DNA from: Glutamicibacter creatinolyticus
Lineage (GTDB): Bacteria > Actinomycetota > Actinomycetes > Actinomycetales > Micrococcaceae
NCBI RefSeq assembly: GCF_006094275.1
Contig: NZ_CP034412.1
Coordinates: forward strand, 1,550,001 to 1,614,000
DNA: 64,000 bases
Direction: 5' to 3'
Part shown: piece by piece, positions 62,656-64,000 of the stretch
How the letters are laid out: each line of letters opens with the position of its first letter
Numbering within the stretch: position 1 is the stretch's first letter
Program-made: the position numbers and the translations under genes
Notes under the pieces: model-generated
Database searches by the model: none
What the model was told of the DNA's origin: nothing
The model's input: only the letters and a program-made list of their open reading frames with translations

Positions 62656-64000
62656 GTGGACCGCAGGATCTTTGGGATCGAAACCGAGTACGGGCTCAGC
62701 TACGTCCCGCTGGACGGGCGGCGGCTGACCCCGGAGGACGCGGCCCGGCACCTGTTCAAGCCGGTGGTGGACTGGGGACGGTCCTCCAACGTGTTCCTGG
62801 GCAACGGCTCCCGGCTCTACCTGGACGTGGGCTCCCACCCCGAGTACGCCACCGCCGAATGCGACCAGCTGCCCCAGCTGATCGCCCACGACCGGGCCGG
62901 GGAGGCGATCCTGCTGGACCTGGTCGAGCAGGCGGAGGAGGACCTGGCCGACGCCGGGCACCAGGGCAAGCTCTACCTGTTCAAGAACAACGTCGACTCG
63001 GCCGGCAACTCCTACGGCTGCCACGAGAACTACATGATCTCCCGGCGCACCGAATTCAAGCGGCTGGCCGACATGCTCATCCCGTTCCTGGTCACCCGGC
63101 AGATGCTCACCGGCGCCGGGCACCTGGTGGAGGTGGACGGGCAGACCCGCTTCGTCTTCTCCCAGCGCGCCGACCACGTCTGGGAGGGCGTCTCCTCGGC
63201 GACCACCCGCTCCCGGCCGATCATCAACACCCGCGATGAACCGCACGCGGACGCCGAACTCTACCGCCGGCTGCACGTGATCGTGGGGGACTCCTCGATG
63301 AGCGAGACCACCCAGCTGCTGAAGGTCGGGGCGACCGACCTGGTGCTGCGGATGATCGAATCCGGGGAGATCTACCACGATCTGCGCCTGGAGAACCCGA
63401 TCCGCTCCATCCGCCAGGTCTCCCACGACTTCACCGGGCAGACCGTTGTGCGCTTGATGGGCGGGGACGAACCCACCGCCCTGCAGATCCAGTGGCAGCT
63501 GCTGGAGACCGTGCAGAACTTCCTGGACCGCCACGGCGCCCACCACGAGCTGGTCCCGCGCATCATGGAACTGTGGGAACGCACCCTCACCGCCGTGCAG
63601 GAGCAGGACTTCTCACTGATCGACACCGACATCGACTGGGCGATCAAGCACAAGCTGCTTACCGGGTACGCGGCCAAGCACAACCTGGGCATGGATTCGC
63701 ACCGGATCGCCCAACTGAACCTGACCTACCACGACATCGACCCGGCCCGCGGGCTGTTCCACCTGCTGGCGAAGCGCGGGATGGCCAGCACCGTGGTCTC
63801 CAACGAGCAGATCCGCCACGCGGTCAACCACCCGCCGCAGACCACCCGCGCGGCGATCCGCGCCAAGTTCGTCAATGCCGCCCGGGCCACCGGCCGGCGC
63901 TACTCCACCGACTGGGTGCACATGAAATACGAGGAGGGACCCGGGGGAGTGGTGCTGTGCAAGGACCCGTTCGCCACCGAAGATCCGCGGGTCGATGAGC
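62656..64000 (+). CDS. pafA: Pup-protein ligase, C-terminus cut by window edge
   Basis: A forward frame starting at GTG 62656 and still open at 64000, with 448 codons visible of the usual ~455. It opens RRIFGIETEYGLSYVPLDGR, carries the catalytic Asp in YLDVGSHPEYATAECD, then LYLFKNNVDSAGNSYGCHEN and [20 protein letters not shown]. It activates deamidated Pup by phosphorylation and attaches it to lysine side chains. PafA and Dop share a fold; here the Dop-specific loop is absent, confirming PafA. Confidence 0.94.
   Translation, partial: MDRRIFGIETEYGLSYVPLDGRRLTPEDAARHLFKPVVDWGRSSNVFLGNGSRLYLDVGSHPEYATAECDQLPQLIAHDRAGEAILLDLVEQAEEDLADAGHQGKLYLFKNNVDSAGNSYGCHENYMISRRTEFKRLADMLIPFLVTRQMLTGAGHLVEVDGQTRFVFSQRADHVWEGVSSATTRSRPIINTRDEPHADAELYRRLHVIVGDSSMSETTQLLKVGATDLVLRMIESGEIYHDLRLENPIRSIRQVSHDFTGQTVVRLMGGDEPTALQIQWQLLETVQNFLDRHGAHHELVPRIMELWERTLTAVQEQDFSLIDTDIDWAIKHKLLTGYAAKHNLGMDSHRIAQLNLTYHDIDPARGLFHLLAKRGMASTVVSNEQIRHAVNHPPQTTRAAIRAKFVNAARATGRRYSTDWVHMKYEEGPGGVVLCKDPFATEDPRVDE

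Overview
The window looks like a chromosomal segment of a high-GC actinobacterium of the Micrococcaceae (Arthrobacter / Glutamicibacter-like). This rests on gene content: mycothiol genes (mshA, mshC), a Pup ligation locus (arc, dop, pup, pafA), a VanW/DUF3099/DUF2637/DUF5703 actinobacterial background, DUF222-type HNH proteins, MptB-like lipomannan mannosyltransferases and very GC-rich third codon positions. The species cannot be named from sequence alone.

Region 1 (1-11.7 kb) is accessory and less GC-rich than the rest. It holds the end of an aldo/keto reductase, a large LuxR-type ATPase regulator, DUF2945 and DUF488 stress-type genes, a DUF1541 protein with a CsoR-like copper operator upstream, small oxidoreductase and NTF2-like genes, a hydrolase-HxlR pair, a MarR-LLM monooxygenase-FMN reductase operon and a tandem pair of YjbR proteins. 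It ends at tRNA-His.

Region 2 (11.9-30.8 kb) is core: oligoribonuclease, two tandem mannosyltransferases, a VanZ/RDD membrane protein, a DUF2637 membrane protein beside a RelA/SpoT-type alarmone synthetase, an ABC-F ATPase, SURF1 with two small partners, two SDR genes that both start with TTG, a VanW protein, SerB, an ABC ATPase, a TSUP permease, a TrmH-type methyltransferase and type B L31.

Region 3 (30.9-43.3 kb) holds a lipoate ligase with unusual domain order, a decayed stretch (a frameshifted small gene, an unknown gene, a truncated HNH gene), PepN, a glyoxalase-like protein, and a fatty-acid cluster (acyl-CoA dehydrogenase, TetR, thiolase, FabG4, HtdX) equivalent to Rv0244c-Rv0241c of M. 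tuberculosis.

Region 4 (43.3-54.7 kb) holds mshA, tRNA-Leu, an F420 reductase-like protein, an Nramp relative that lacks the canonical metal motifs, nrdF on its own, an AT-rich orphan gene, an M20 peptidase, an acyl-CoA dehydrogenase, uppP and mshC.

Region 5 (54.7-64 kb) is the pupylation locus: PAC2 protein, HAD phosphatase, M50 protease, TrmI, ARC, Dop, Pup and PafA. The proteasome genes prcB and prcA are absent from between pup and pafA, and ARC lacks the C-terminal docking motif for the 20S core. This suggests pupylation that works without a proteasome. No CRISPR array, complete insertion sequence, prophage or integrase was seen.
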